A DNA stretch of 64,000 nucleotides, taken from the NCBI RefSeq assembly GCF_002101595.1, contig NZ_LQOM01000033.1, forward strand, positions 1 to 64,000. The letters are read 5' to 3'. Position 1 is the first letter of the stretch, and every line of letters starts with the position of its first letter. The notes under the pieces were generated by a model. The model made no database searches, was not told where the DNA came from, and saw only the letters and a list, made by a program, of their open reading frames with translations. The translations under genes were made by a program, and so were the position numbers. Source of the stretch: Mycobacterium celatum (GTDB lineage: Bacteria > Actinomycetota > Actinomycetes > Mycobacteriales > Mycobacteriaceae). Below are positions 45,963 to 55,305 of the stretch, piece after piece.

Positions 45963-46994
45963 TCAACGGAAGCGGATGTTCGCCGTCGCCAGGCCGAAGA
46001 TCTTCCGGCCGGCGGACTTCGCGCCGACGATGACGACGCCGGAGCGCGTTGCCGGGTCCAGCGACTTGATCCGGCCGCTGAACTCGATGTCGGCCCCCTC
46101 TTTGGCCGACACGATCGCCGGCGCGGACAACCGCACCGCGTAGCGGGTAACTGCACCGGGGTCGCCCGACCATGCGGAGACAAACCCGGCGCCCAAACCC
46201 ATCGTCAGCATCCCGTGCGCGATCACGTCGGGCAGCCCGGCGAGCTTGGCGATGTCTTCGTCCCAGTGAATCGGGTTGGCGTCGCCGGCCACGCCGGCAT
46301 AGTTCACCAGGTCACCGCGGGACAGCCGGGTGTGGTGCACGGGTAGCTCGTCGCCGACCTTCACGTCCTCGAACGACGGCGTGCCCGGCGTGCGGGTCAT
46401 GCCGGCGTCGGCGATCCGAATCTCCCCCTCGGGGCGCACCGTCTTCTGGTAGGCCGCATCGTTTTCGCCGATTGCGGCGATGTCCACGTCATGCATCATC
46501 GCCTTCTGCGCGGCCGCCTTGATTGCCGGATCGACGTCCTCGGCGGTCAGGCCGACGACGGTGGTGTGCAGCGTGTGCACCCGCTCGCCGGCAGTGTCGG
46601 TGAAGGTGTTGGTCACGGTGATCAGGTCGCGGCCGGCGATCCTGCGCACCGACGACAGTTCGACGTCGATCTTCAGCTCGTCGCCGGCAACGATCGGGCG
46701 GTGCTGCTCGAAGACTTCTTCGGTCTGCATGTAGGTGTCGTAACCGACGACCACCGATTCGAACATGCGGCGGTTGCACGCCATGGCCGGGGTTGACGTG
46801 AAGGTCAGCGGCGCCACCAGACCCGAGTAACCCAGGTCTGCGGCGGCGGCGACGTCCCAGTGTGCGGGGTGATAGTCCTGCACCGCGCGCGCGTATTCAC
46901 GTACTTTCTCGCGGCCTACCAGGTAGGGGTAGTCCATCGGGTAGTAGTGGCCGACCCGCGATTCGATGGTCGACGCCTCTGCTGCTGCGGTCAT
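45963..46994 (-). CDS. Fused double-hotdog MaoC-type (3R)-hydroxyacyl dehydratase/hydratase
   Basis: This 343-aa protein has two hotdog domains in tandem. The N-terminal domain resembles HadA/MaoC-N subunits (YARAVQDYHPAHWDVAAAADLGYSGLVAPLTF, about residues 30-65). The C-terminal domain has the complete hydratase-2 motif (DANPIHWDEDIAKLAGLPDVIAHGMLTMG), giving the active-site Asp/His. Such fusions act on (3R)-hydroxyacyl-ACP or -CoA esters in fatty acid or mycolate metabolism. The ATG at 46994 (MTAAAEAS) is preferred over the in-frame start at 47045. Confidence 0.85.
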   Translation of the reverse strand: MTAAAEASTIESRVGHYYPMDYPYLVGREKVREYARAVQDYHPAHWDVAAAADLGYSGLVAPLTFTSTPAMACNRRMFESVVVGYDTYMQTEEVFEQHRPIVAGDELKIDVELSSVRRIAGRDLITVTNTFTDTAGERVHTLHTTVVGLTAEDVDPAIKAAAQKAMMHDVDIAAIGENDAAYQKTVRPEGEIRIADAGMTRTPGTPSFEDVKVGDELPVHHTRLSRGDLVNYAGVAGDANPIHWDEDIAKLAGLPDVIAHGMLTMGLGAGFVSAWSGDPGAVTRYAVRLSAPAIVSAKEGADIEFSGRIKSLDPATRSGVVIVGAKSAGRKIFGLATANIRFR

Positions 46995-47181
46995 GGCTGT
47001 GCTCAACCGTTCTGCCGGCTTGTTCGGAGGCCGACGCAAGCACACTAACCCGCTAAGCCGTGCCGGCGGATCATGGGCGGCAAGTCGACCGCGCTCCTCG
47101 CTTTCGCGCGATTGATTCTGCCTACACCACGCAAAAATTCGAGTGGCTCGCCTGGTAGACGCAGGATCAACGCGCGAGAGG

Positions 47182-49995
47182 TCAGCGCATTGGCAGCGGA
47201 CGGGAACGCACCAGCGTCGGCCACCAGAACCACGGCCCGAGGATTCGCAGGATGCACGGGACCACGAACGAGCGCACGATCAGCGTGTCGAGCAGCAGGC
47301 CGATGCAAACGGTCGAACCCACTTGACCGATGCTGCGCAGATCGCTTGTGAGCATTGCCAGCATCGTGAACGCGAACACCAAACCCGCGGAAGTCACTAC
47401 GCCCCCGGTACTTCCGAGCGCGCGGATCAGACCCGTATTGAGCCCGGCATGAAGCTCCTCTTTGACACGGACGATCAACAGCAGGTTGTAGTCCGAACCC
47501 ACGGCCACCAGGATGATGAACGTCAGCGGCAAAACCAGCCAGTGCAGCGGCAGCCCGATCAGGTGTTGCCAGACGAGTATCGACAGCCCGAACGCCCCGG
47601 CGTACGAGAAAGCCACGGTGCCGGGAATGACCAAGGCGGCCATCAGACTTCGCGTCAGGAACAACATGATCAAGAAGATCAGCACGAAGGCGGCGATCGC
47701 CACGATCAGCAGATCCGACGCGGCGTATTCCTTGATGTCCTTGTCGTTGGATCCAGAGCCGCCGATGTAGACCCTCGCGCCGGCCAGCGACGTCTCTTTC
47801 AAGATCGTGGTTATCGCCGTAGGGAACTGCTCGACATGCTGCACGCCTTCAGGACCCATGGCGTTGCCCTCGTGGGTGACGATGAACCGAGCGGCCTTGC
47901 CGTCTGGCGACATCAGCAGCTGCATGCCGGTCTTGACGTCGTCGTTGTCGAAACCTTCACGGGGGATGTAGAAGAAGTCGTCGCTGCGGGACCGGTCGAA
48001 GTCGAGCCCGACATTGATCAGGTCGTCGAACGTCTGGTCCGTTTGCGTCGACTGCAGCGCCGACTGGCCGTAGCTGCTGACTAAGCGAGCGGCCAACGCC
48101 TCCGAGTCGTCAGCGGTGAGTTTCAGCTGCGTGATGACTTGCGGCAGGATCCTGTCCACGGCTTCGAGAGAGGTTCGGGCGTCCTTGATGTCAGCAGCCA
48201 GGTGGTCGATGTTGTCGAGCCCGTCGAACAGCGACCTGAACGTCCAGCAGATGGGGATGTCGAAACAGTGCTTCTCCCAATAGAAGTAGCTCTTGATCGG
48301 CCGGAAGAAGTCGTCGACGTTCGAGATTTCCTGGTTCATCTCGTCGGTGATCTGTTGTAGATCCTCGACGGTGAGAACCGTGCTGTGCAGCTCGTCGGAC
48401 ATGTTTTGGAAGTAGACGATCTCTTTCCGCAAGACTTCGACGGAGTGCGCCGTGATCTGTGCCTGCTGGTCGGTGTTGGCGTTCTGCTGCTTGTTGAACG
48501 GCAGCTGTTGACCGTTGCCGCTGCCCTGCGTGGTGAACAAGTAGGGCAGCGTGGCGTGTTCGAGTGGCCGGCCCAGCGGCCTGGTGATGCTTTGCACCAT
48601 CGCGACACCGGGAAGACGGATCAGGCTCTTCGCCACCCGGTCCAGTGAGATGAAATCGGCCGAGTTGCGCATGTCGTGATCCGTCTCGATCATCAGCATC
48701 TCGGAGAACAGCTTGCTCTTCGGGAAGTGCCGGTCCGCCGCGGCGAAGCCCTGATTGGCGGGTGCGTTGTGCGGCTGGTAGGCACGGTCGTCGTAGTTCT
48801 GCCGGTAGGTCGGCACGAAGACCGCCCCGAACATCACGGCAGCGGCGCTCGCCGCGAGGATCGGCACCGGCCAGCGCACCACGCTCGCCCCGATCCGCCG
48901 ATACAACGTTGCCTTGGCTTTCTGTCTGGGGTCGAACAGCCCGAAGAGGCTGCCCACGGTCAAGATCGCCGGGCCGAGCGTCAGCGCCGCCGCGATGGTG
49001 AACAGCATCGAGATCCCAACGGCCGGCCCCATGGTGTGGAAGTAGTTGAGCCGTGCGAATGTCAGGCAGTAGCACGCGCCGGCGATCGTCAACCCCGAGC
49101 CGACGATGATCGGCGTGACGCCCTTGTACGCGGTGTAGAAGGCATCCTCCCGGCTTTCGCCGGCCCGTCGCGCCTCGTGATACCGGCCCATCAAGAAGAT
49201 GCCGTAGTCGGTCCCCGCTCCCAGGGTCAGCGCGACGACGATGTTGACCGCGAACGACGACAGTTCGATGTAACCCAAATGCCCGAGCGTCGCGATAACT
49301 CCCTTGGCGACGAGCATCTCGATCAGCACTCCGAGCAGCGGCACCAGCACGTTGCTGAGCGAGCGGTAGACGAGCAGCAGCATGGTGACGATGAGGATGA
49401 TCGTGACGATCGTGATGTTGTTCAGGCTCGAATTGGCAACAGCCACCGTGTCCGACGCCAGCGGCGCCGCGCCGCTGACATAGACCCGCAGCCCGGGCGG
49501 CGCCGGGTCCCTGGCGACGATATCCCTTACGGCGGCAACGGATTGATTCGCTTGCATCTGACCGATATCGCCCGCGAGACGCAGCAGCACGTATGCGGCT
49601 TTGCCGTCGACGCTCTGCGCCCCCGCCGCGGTGATCGGCTTGCCCCACAGGTCCATCACGTACTGCACGTGCGTGGGGTCTTGCTTGAGCCGGCGCACCA
49701 AGTCGTCGTAGTAGCGGTGGTCCACGTCGCCCAACGGCCGGTTGGCTTCCAACACGAGCATGGTCAAGTTGGTCGAATCGGACTCGTGGAACTTTTCGCC
49801 GATACGCAGCAACGCCCGCTGCGACGGCGCGTAATGCGGAACCATCGGGCCCGCGAGTTCTTCGGCGACCCGCTCGACTTGCGGCATGAAGGTGTTCGTC
49901 GACACGGCGAGAAGCGCCCAAAAAGCGATGATCGGTATCGCGACGACACGGACCATTCTGGGGAGGAAAGGTCGTCTCGCCCGGTGCTCGCTCAC
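47182..49995 (-). CDS. MmpL-family RND lipid exporter
   Basis: This protein of about 937 residues has the MmpL layout: one N-terminal helix, a porter loop (about 45-190), five helices, a second loop with a long helical region (about 420-740, KHCFDIPICWTFRSLFDGLDNI) and five final helices. The proton-relay Asp-Tyr pairs are GAGTDYGIF (near residue 263) and VGSDYNLLL (near 830). It exports a cell-envelope lipid or siderophore together with the MmpS encoded just upstream. The GTG at 49995 overlaps the MmpS stop (GTGA); an ATG at 50013 is the alternative. Confidence 0.92.
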   Translation of the reverse strand: MSEHRARRPFLPRMVRVVAIPIIAFWALLAVSTNTFMPQVERVAEELAGPMVPHYAPSQRALLRIGEKFHESDSTNLTMLVLEANRPLGDVDHRYYDDLVRRLKQDPTHVQYVMDLWGKPITAAGAQSVDGKAAYVLLRLAGDIGQMQANQSVAAVRDIVARDPAPPGLRVYVSGAAPLASDTVAVANSSLNNITIVTIILIVTMLLLVYRSLSNVLVPLLGVLIEMLVAKGVIATLGHLGYIELSSFAVNIVVALTLGAGTDYGIFLMGRYHEARRAGESREDAFYTAYKGVTPIIVGSGLTIAGACYCLTFARLNYFHTMGPAVGISMLFTIAAALTLGPAILTVGSLFGLFDPRQKAKATLYRRIGASVVRWPVPILAASAAAVMFGAVFVPTYRQNYDDRAYQPHNAPANQGFAAADRHFPKSKLFSEMLMIETDHDMRNSADFISLDRVAKSLIRLPGVAMVQSITRPLGRPLEHATLPYLFTTQGSGNGQQLPFNKQQNANTDQQAQITAHSVEVLRKEIVYFQNMSDELHSTVLTVEDLQQITDEMNQEISNVDDFFRPIKSYFYWEKHCFDIPICWTFRSLFDGLDNIDHLAADIKDARTSLEAVDRILPQVITQLKLTADDSEALAARLVSSYGQSALQSTQTDQTFDDLINVGLDFDRSRSDDFFYIPREGFDNDDVKTGMQLLMSPDGKAARFIVTHEGNAMGPEGVQHVEQFPTAITTILKETSLAGARVYIGGSGSNDKDIKEYAASDLLIVAIAAFVLIFLIMLFLTRSLMAALVIPGTVAFSYAGAFGLSILVWQHLIGLPLHWLVLPLTFIILVAVGSDYNLLLIVRVKEELHAGLNTGLIRALGSTGGVVTSAGLVFAFTMLAMLTSDLRSIGQVGSTVCIGLLLDTLIVRSFVVPCILRILGPWFWWPTLVRSRPLPMR

Positions 49996-50435
49996 GCGGA
50001 TTTCACCCTGCACATGACGTGCGCATCCTCGTGGGTATCGGACTGTTCGTCGCGGACAACGCCATTCACCAACATCCGGCAGCCCAGTTGACCGCCGTGA
50101 ACCTGCGCCGAGATGCTGCCGGAGACCACCGTGAGCGTCGTCGTCTCCGTGTGCGACCAGGGCAACGTGGTCAGGTCGACCTGATGCGGGTGCCCGTCGA
50201 TGTCCAGGTAGACGAGCATCCCGCCTTCGCCGACGGACCCGAACAACTCATACGTGAGCTGTTTGGGCGTGGTCTGCTCAGGAGCAGCCGGGCCATTGAC
50301 CGTGATGACGGGCGGGGGAGCGGAGAACTGGTGCACCTTCCACATGCCCACAGCTCCGGCGCCGACCGCAACAACGGCAACCAACGGCATCCAGGCTCGC
50401 GCCAAGACGGTCCTGCCGACTGGACGGGGGCTCAC
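49992..50435 (-). CDS. MmpS-family membrane accessory protein
   Basis: This 147-aa protein has one N-terminal transmembrane helix (about 14-32) and an extracytoplasmic beta domain. MmpS signatures are VTYELFG-like LTYELFGSVGEGGMLVYLDIDG, LPWSHTETTTL and the paired cysteines in LGCRMLVNGVV...AHVMCRV. It works with the overlapping MmpL gene in lipid transport. The order MmpS-MmpL is the usual operon. Confidence 0.93.
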   Translation of the reverse strand: MSPRPVGRTVLARAWMPLVAVVAVGAGAVGMWKVHQFSAPPPVITVNGPAAPEQTTPKQLTYELFGSVGEGGMLVYLDIDGHPHQVDLTTLPWSHTETTTLTVVSGSISAQVHGGQLGCRMLVNGVVRDEQSDTHEDAHVMCRVKSA

Positions 50436-50629
50436 TCGATCACCTTTCGAAGTCCGGTCGGGACATCGCCTTCTTCCCCGGCGGCCGCCCTCAGGTCACT
50501 GAAGATAGTAGACGGTCATGTGCCCAATTGACATCGTGGAAAGAGTATCGGCCCTGCGGCCGGCATGCGACCGGGGAGGACCGGCGGGCATGCCCGCCCG
50601 CCGGTCCCAGCCCGAGAGCCGCGGTCGCG

Positions 50630-51055
50630 TCAACTCATCTTCTGCAGACGCCGCTTGTACTTGGCGCTGCCGAGAAGCCGAATCGTGAAGTTCGTGGCGG
50701 CCAACATGGGGAAGACCCCCAGAAACGTCCGCTCGGACGGGGTCGCTCCATGCAGATGGTAAAGGCTGCCGAACACATAGAAACAGCCCACCATGAACAA
50801 AGCGCCGGGGATGCAGAACGCCATGAAGGAGCTGCGATCGGCAACGATTTGCTTCGCATAGTCCAGCTCGTCCCGCGACATGGGTTGGCGTTTGCGGACT
50901 TTGGCCATCACCGTTTTCGCGCTCCCGATTTCGTCACTTATCGGAGAAGTCGCTCGATCGCCCAGCCGCTTGACGTATACGCCGGCAACGACGACGAACA
51001 CCAACGCCAACAGGAGGCTAAGTACGGTCAGGTAACCAAATACACCTGAGCTCAC
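50630..51055 (-). CDS. Small membrane protein of unknown function
   Basis: This 141-aa protein has a transmembrane helix at about 6-27, a soluble loop (28-75) with a basic patch KVRKRQPMSRDELDYAKQIV, a second helix at about 76-98, and a partly hydrophobic C-terminal segment (110-125) ending KYKRRLQKMS. I do not recognise the family. It is 195 bp upstream of nothing it obviously serves: the MmpS gene lies downstream on the same strand. The intervening 50436-50629 shows no gene. Confidence 0.65.
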   Translation of the reverse strand: MSSGVFGYLTVLSLLLALVFVVVAGVYVKRLGDRATSPISDEIGSAKTVMAKVRKRQPMSRDELDYAKQIVADRSSFMAFCIPGALFMVGCFYVFGSLYHLHGATPSERTFLGVFPMLAATNFTIRLLGSAKYKRRLQKMS

Positions 51056-51123
51056 TTTTCGCGCCTCCTTCGCTTCGCCGTCGAACCTAACACCACGCAG
51101 CAGGCACGGATTGAAGCCACCAA

Positions 51124-52011
51124 CTAGGTCAGCGAGGCGCGGTAAATCTCGTCGATATTCGAACCGAGTTTCTCGTCGAATTCTTCGTCGGTCTGGTCTA
51201 CTGTCAGGCCCTCGGTCAAGGCGCGGGAGAAGCTGGCGATCAGCCCGTGACAGCGGGCCAGGATAGTGCAGCTTTCCGCGAGGCTGTAGCCGCCCGACAA
51301 CGCCACGACGCGCAGGACTCGAGGGTGTTCGATCAGCGGCGCATAGAGGTCGTTCTCGTCGGGCAACGTCAGCTTCAGCATGACCTGCCTGTCTGAGTCA
51401 AGCTTGTCGAGCTTCGCCCTAAGCGCCTCTACCAGCAGCGTGTCCGCTTTGGCCTTGTCGGGGCATTTGATGCTCACCTCGGGTTCGAGGATCGGCATGA
51501 GCCCGCGTTCGGCGATCTTGTGCCCGTACTCGAACTGCTCGTCGACGATGGCCTTGATCCCGGCTTCGTTCGGCTCGGCGATGAACGAGCGCATCTTGGT
51601 GCCGAAGATCCCCTTCTCGACGGCCCGCTCCAACAACGAGTCGAGCTTGGTCATCGGCTTCATCAGCTGTACACCGTATTTGGCGTCGTCGAGCCCTTGG
51701 TCGACCTTCACGAATGGCACAATGTGCTTCTGCTTCCACAGAAACGCGGGGGTGTCCTCGCCGCTGATGGCGCGGTCCATAGTCTGCTCGAAAAGGATGG
51801 TCGCCAGGATCTTGTCGCCGGTAAAACGGGGACTCGACATGAGCCGCGCACGCATCTGATGGATCAGATCGAACATCTGCTCCTCAGTGTGGTACTTGTC
51901 CTCCGAGATCCCGTAGAGCTTCAAGGCCTTGGGCGTGCTGCCGCCGCTTTGGTCCAGTGCGGCGATGAAGCCACGCCCCGACGCCATCAGGTTGCGTTGT
52001 TCTTCGTTCAC
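51124..52011 (-). CDS. Class I fructose-bisphosphate aldolase
   Basis: This 295-aa Schiff-base aldolase cleaves fructose 1,6-bisphosphate to triose phosphates. Class I features are GFIAALDQSGGSTPKAL near the N-terminus, MPILEPEVSI (catalytic Glu) and MLKLTLPDEN (Schiff-base Lys region), with ALSGGYSL for phosphate. The GTG at 52011 follows AGGACCGCA and gives the usual VNEEQ start. Mycobacteria also have a class II enzyme, so this is a second, metal-independent aldolase. It stands alone. Confidence 0.93.
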   Translation of the reverse strand: MNEEQRNLMASGRGFIAALDQSGGSTPKALKLYGISEDKYHTEEQMFDLIHQMRARLMSSPRFTGDKILATILFEQTMDRAISGEDTPAFLWKQKHIVPFVKVDQGLDDAKYGVQLMKPMTKLDSLLERAVEKGIFGTKMRSFIAEPNEAGIKAIVDEQFEYGHKIAERGLMPILEPEVSIKCPDKAKADTLLVEALRAKLDKLDSDRQVMLKLTLPDENDLYAPLIEHPRVLRVVALSGGYSLAESCTILARCHGLIASFSRALTEGLTVDQTDEEFDEKLGSNIDEIYRASLT

Positions 52012-52101
52012 TGCGGTCCTTCCGTCATCACGGATCGTCACCTCTGTGACTACCACTTTCGGATAGGCCCGCAAACCACCACGGCAAGGGTCGGGAGCCG
52101 C

Positions 52102-52803
52102 TCACTGCGGCGGCGCGGGGTTCATCGAGCCGATGTAATACGTTTCGTGCCCGGTCGGGTATCCGCCGCCGTCGGTGGCGATATGGACGTGGTCGTAGTG
52201 GTTGAGCGTTTCGTTGCCGTAATCCGCCGTCCAACTGGGCGCGCCGATGCCCGGATAGAACTTCTGCCGCCAAATCACGTGGAGCACCCCCCATCGTTTG
52301 GCATTCGCCAAGGCATACCCGGCGATTTGGTTGCCGAGTTCGATGCCGTCAGGAGTGTGGTAGTTCGGGATCATCACGTCGATCGCCAACCCGTTGGGAT
52401 GCCATTTCAACGCATCCTGTCGATAGCCGCCGATGGTCTTGATCTGCGGAAACAACACGCTGATCGCTCGGGCCGCCCAAATGGTCTTGACCTGCAACCC
52501 TTGCTCCGGCGCCACGCCGGCGGGCAGCGCGAGTTGGAAGTTCTGGGCGGTGGCGGGTGCGCTTGCCGCCAGCATGTCGACTTCCGCAGGAGTGGCGATG
52601 TGCGGCTTGACCGGATCGTTGGCGTGCGCCGGGGTCGTCGGCGCACTGGGTTTGACTGCCTGAGCCGCCGCCGAACTCCTAGCGCAACACGGAGTCTCGG
52701 CGCTTTGGGCGTAGAGCATGCCCGCAGAGACGACGAGCAAGCCGGCCATTGCCAACCAGCGGCCCCGCCCGTTGGCTAACACGTCTTTGCCCACGCAGAG
52801 CAC
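52102..52803 (-). CDS. Secreted M15/VanY-like peptidase-fold protein
   Basis: This protein of about 233 residues has an N-terminal hydrophobic segment (WLAMAGLLVVSAGMLYA) and a Pro/Ala linker. The C-terminal domain has HPNGLAIDVMIPN and NHYDHVHIATDGGG, i.e. the H-x6-D and H-x-H zinc ligands of the M15/hedgehog-type fold. Such domains cut or bind peptidoglycan peptides. The start codon is uncertain (GTG at 52803 or a nearby GTG at 52794). It is not in an obvious operon. Confidence 0.75.
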   Translation of the reverse strand: MLCVGKDVLANGRGRWLAMAGLLVVSAGMLYAQSAETPCCARSSAAAQAVKPSAPTTPAHANDPVKPHIATPAEVDMLAASAPATAQNFQLALPAGVAPEQGLQVKTIWAARAISVLFPQIKTIGGYRQDALKWHPNGLAIDVMIPNYHTPDGIELGNQIAGYALANAKRWGVLHVIWRQKFYPGIGAPSWTADYGNETLNHYDHVHIATDGGGYPTGHETYYIGSMNPAPPQ

Positions 52804-52854
52804 TTTAGTGTCCTGCGCGAGACCCCGTGGCAGTCTTAGTTATTAGTCAGTTGT

Positions 52855-54051
52855 CTAATCCGGTCGCTTGGGCGGAAACTCGGCACGTTTCGCAATCGCG
52901 TCGCGATAGGCATGCACCCGATGGGGGACCGTTCCCAGCACGGCGATCGTGCGCCCGTCGCGCCCGTATGCGGCGACGAACTCCCACGCGTCAGGGTCGC
53001 CCTCGACGATTTTCAGAGCGTCGTAACTCGTTGGCACACCGAGCATTTGGACTTTGACGTCGTATTGATCGGACCAGAAGTAAGGGACCTCGTCGTAGGC
53101 TTCGGCGGCGTCTGGGCCCGCCAACAGAGTCCGAGCGGCGGCTGCGCCCTGTCGCCCGGCGTGATCCCAGTGTTCGATGCGCAGGTGGCGTTCGTACAGC
53201 GGATGCCACCAGCGTGCGACGTCACCGGCGGCGACGACATCGGTGCCCCCTTCGGCGGCGCCCGTCGCATCGCAGACCACTCCGTCGTCGACGCGCAATC
53301 CGGAGCCGTCCAGCCAGTCGGTCGCAGGCGTCACGCCCAGACCGACGACGACAAGGTCCGCCGGAACCCGCGAACCGTCGGTGAGCCGAACCGCCTCGAC
53401 CCGCCCGTTACCGAGAAACCCGTCGACGCTCACACCAAGCCGGACGTCGACACCGTGGTCACGATGCAGCTCGGCCCACCGCGGCGCCAGCTCCTTGCCG
53501 AGCGCGGCCACCAGCGGGCTGTCGGCCTTTTCGATCAGCACGACGTCGAGCCCTATCGACCGGCACGTCGCGGCCACCTCCGCGCCGATGAATCCACCGC
53601 CGACCACTACGACACGGGTCCGCGAGCCGAGTCGCTTTCGGATCGCCAGGCAGTCGTCGACGGTGCGGAGCAGCAACACCCCGTCGGGGACGGGACCACT
53701 CGGCCACGGCCGTGGCGCTGCGCCGCTGGCGATCACCAATCCGTCGAATTGCACGGAGAAGTCCTGTTCGGCATCACGCAGGTGGATGGTTCGCGAGGCC
53801 AGGTCCAGCTTGAGCGCCGTGACTCCTCTCAGCACGCGCGCGTCGAGTTCGAACTGGGGCGCGAGGTCGATACCCGCCCGGTGCACCTTGCCGCTGAGCA
53901 GTTTCTTCGACAGCGGCGGACGGTGGTAGGGCGCATGCCGTTCGGCGCCCACGATGGTGAGGGCACCGTCGTAGCCCTCCTGCCGCAGCGATTCGGCCGC
54001 CCGGGTTCCGGCCACACCGGCGCCGACGACCACCACCTGTCTGAGCATCAA
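52855..54051 (-). CDS. Ferredoxin reductase (FAD-dependent, rubredoxin-reductase type)
   Basis: This 398-aa reductase has two Rossmann sites: VVVGAGVAGTRAAESL for FAD near residue 7 and VVVVGGGFIGAEVAATC for NAD(P)H near 148. The FAD-closing motif is DVVAAGDVARW, and a C-terminal reductase lid follows (YFWSDQYDVKVQMLG). It should pass electrons from NAD(P)H to the 3Fe-4S ferredoxin encoded immediately upstream (stop 54052, this start 54051). It is the third gene of the di-iron operon. Confidence 0.93.
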   Translation of the reverse strand: MMLRQVVVVGAGVAGTRAAESLRQEGYDGALTIVGAERHAPYHRPPLSKKLLSGKVHRAGIDLAPQFELDARVLRGVTALKLDLASRTIHLRDAEQDFSVQFDGLVIASGAAPRPWPSGPVPDGVLLLRTVDDCLAIRKRLGSRTRVVVVGGGFIGAEVAATCRSIGLDVVLIEKADSPLVAALGKELAPRWAELHRDHGVDVRLGVSVDGFLGNGRVEAVRLTDGSRVPADLVVVGLGVTPATDWLDGSGLRVDDGVVCDATGAAEGGTDVVAAGDVARWWHPLYERHLRIEHWDHAGRQGAAAARTLLAGPDAAEAYDEVPYFWSDQYDVKVQMLGVPTSYDALKIVEGDPDAWEFVAAYGRDGRTIAVLGTVPHRVHAYRDAIAKRAEFPPKRPD

Positions 54052-54240
54052 TCAGTCCTCCACTGTGATTGCCTGGGTCGGACAGGACACTTCGGCGGCT
54101 TTCACCTGCCCGCGCAGTTCGGGCCGCGGCTTTTCCTGGAGCAGATGAAGGCCGTCTTCTCGCACGTCGAACACTTCGTGGCACAAGCTCATGCACACGC
54201 CGTTGCCGTCGCAGGTGTCCAGGTCCACGAAAACCTTCAT
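54052..54240 (-). CDS. 3Fe-4S ferredoxin
   Basis: This 62-aa ferredoxin has C10-x5-C16-x3-C20 and C53-P, which is the 3Fe-4S pattern (C16 and C20 leave no fourth ligand between them). Such ferredoxins serve cytochromes P450 and other oxygenases in actinobacteria. The ATG at 54240 overlaps the stop of the upstream di-iron protein gene (ATGA, 54237-54240), and its stop abuts the reductase start. The longer open frame upstream is antisense-like and not used. Confidence 0.92.
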   Translation of the reverse strand: MKVFVDLDTCDGNGVCMSLCHEVFDVREDGLHLLQEKPRPELRGQVKAAEVSCPTQAITVED

Positions 54241-55142
54241 CGCAGCGCGGCCTTTCCTGCTCGCTCGCGGGCGGCCTTGGCTGCCGGCGAGTACTCCAGG
54301 TAAGCGACCGCCATTTCCGTGCACGCCTCGGGACCCGGATGATGACCGGGCCGCAGATACCGAAATGGCAGCGTCACCAAGATGTTCCACGGGCCGGGTA
54401 GCCGGTATTGGCGGGCCGCCCGCAGCCAGTCCCGCCAGCGCCACTTCTGGTCGACGGTCGGGTCATGCGCCATCAGGTAGCGCGCCCCGGCGATCCACCA
54501 ACCCACAAACCCCGGCGCAGTCATCAGCATCGAGGCCGCCCTGATCAGATAACTCCCGCACACGTTCTGATACACGTCGAAGACCAGTGAGCGGTGCTCG
54601 ACCTCCTCGGCGCCGTGCCAGCGCAGCAAGTCCAGCATCACCGGGTCGGCGCCGGCGTAATCCAGGCCCCGGTTCTGCAATACCCATTGCCCCAGCACCG
54701 CGGTGAAATGTTCCAGCGCGGCCACATCGGCCAACCGCCGATACAGCCACCACCGCTTCAGCGTCGGCGGGAAGAAACTCGGCGGATCGCCCAGCGTGAT
54801 CGACAGCGCCCGTCGGAGCCGATCGGTGTACGGCGTGGTGTCGATGCCCTGCTCGGCGAGATGGTCGAGCACGACCTGGTGCGCCCAGGCATGCCACGAT
54901 TCCTGCTGGATGAACGGTTTGATCGCCGCCTCGAGGTCCGGGTCGTCGACCAGTGACGACGCCTCGAGCACCGCCTTGATGAAATGCCGCTCGCCCTCGG
55001 GGAGCAGCAGGTGCAACACGTTGATCATGTGTGTCGAGAAGGGGTCGCCGGGCACCCAGTGCAGCGGGGTGTTTTCCCAGTCGAAGCGCACCATCCGGCG
55101 ATACTTCGGGTGTCCGTCGTGGTGAAGTTCGACCTCCGGCAT
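54237..55142 (-). CDS. PF10118-type 'metal-dependent hydrolase', probable di-iron oxygenase
   Basis: This 301-aa protein is of the family often named predicted metal-dependent hydrolase. The helical body carries ferritin-like metal ligands: E51 (GERH), E81-x2-H84 (ESWHAWAH), E144 (LEHF) and E180-x2-H183 (AEEVEHRS). Two ExxH motifs plus two extra Glu are the classic di-iron carboxylate set. With a ferredoxin and ferredoxin reductase in the same coupled operon, an O2-activating oxygenase is more likely than a hydrolase. The ATG at 55142 (MPEVELHHDGHPKY) follows GGGAGGAGCTTTT-like sequence. Confidence 0.85.
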   Translation of the reverse strand: MPEVELHHDGHPKYRRMVRFDWENTPLHWVPGDPFSTHMINVLHLLLPEGERHFIKAVLEASSLVDDPDLEAAIKPFIQQESWHAWAHQVVLDHLAEQGIDTTPYTDRLRRALSITLGDPPSFFPPTLKRWWLYRRLADVAALEHFTAVLGQWVLQNRGLDYAGADPVMLDLLRWHGAEEVEHRSLVFDVYQNVCGSYLIRAASMLMTAPGFVGWWIAGARYLMAHDPTVDQKWRWRDWLRAARQYRLPGPWNILVTLPFRYLRPGHHPGPEACTEMAVAYLEYSPAAKAARERAGKAALR

Positions 55143-55223
55143 GAAAAGCTCCTCCCGCGTTCGGGCTAATCCGGAACAACTGTTCACCGAACCGCGTACC
55201 CACGCGGGCGGCCGACTATGCAT

Positions 55224-55298
55224 TCACTCGTGGCGGCGCAGGAACCCGTGCAGAATCGCCTGGACCAATTCCTCCACGATCGCGTCGCGGGAGGGCGG
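55224..55298 (-). pseudogene. C-terminal remnant of a probable TetR regulator
   Basis: The minus strand reads PPSRDAIVEELVQAILHGFLRRHE and a stop at 55224, which looks like the last helix of a TetR-family protein. The reading frame has no partner upstream, because sequence beyond about 55299 belongs to the IS607-type element. The remnant points toward the di-iron operon start (55142) and was probably its local regulator. A 24-residue match is short, so the family call is tentative. Confidence 0.4.
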
Positions 55299-55305
55299 CG
55301 CGGAG

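Noticed and set aside
48676..50091. 471-aa open frame antisense to the MmpL gene
   Set aside because: Arg/His/Gln-rich shadow frame of mmpL without family features.
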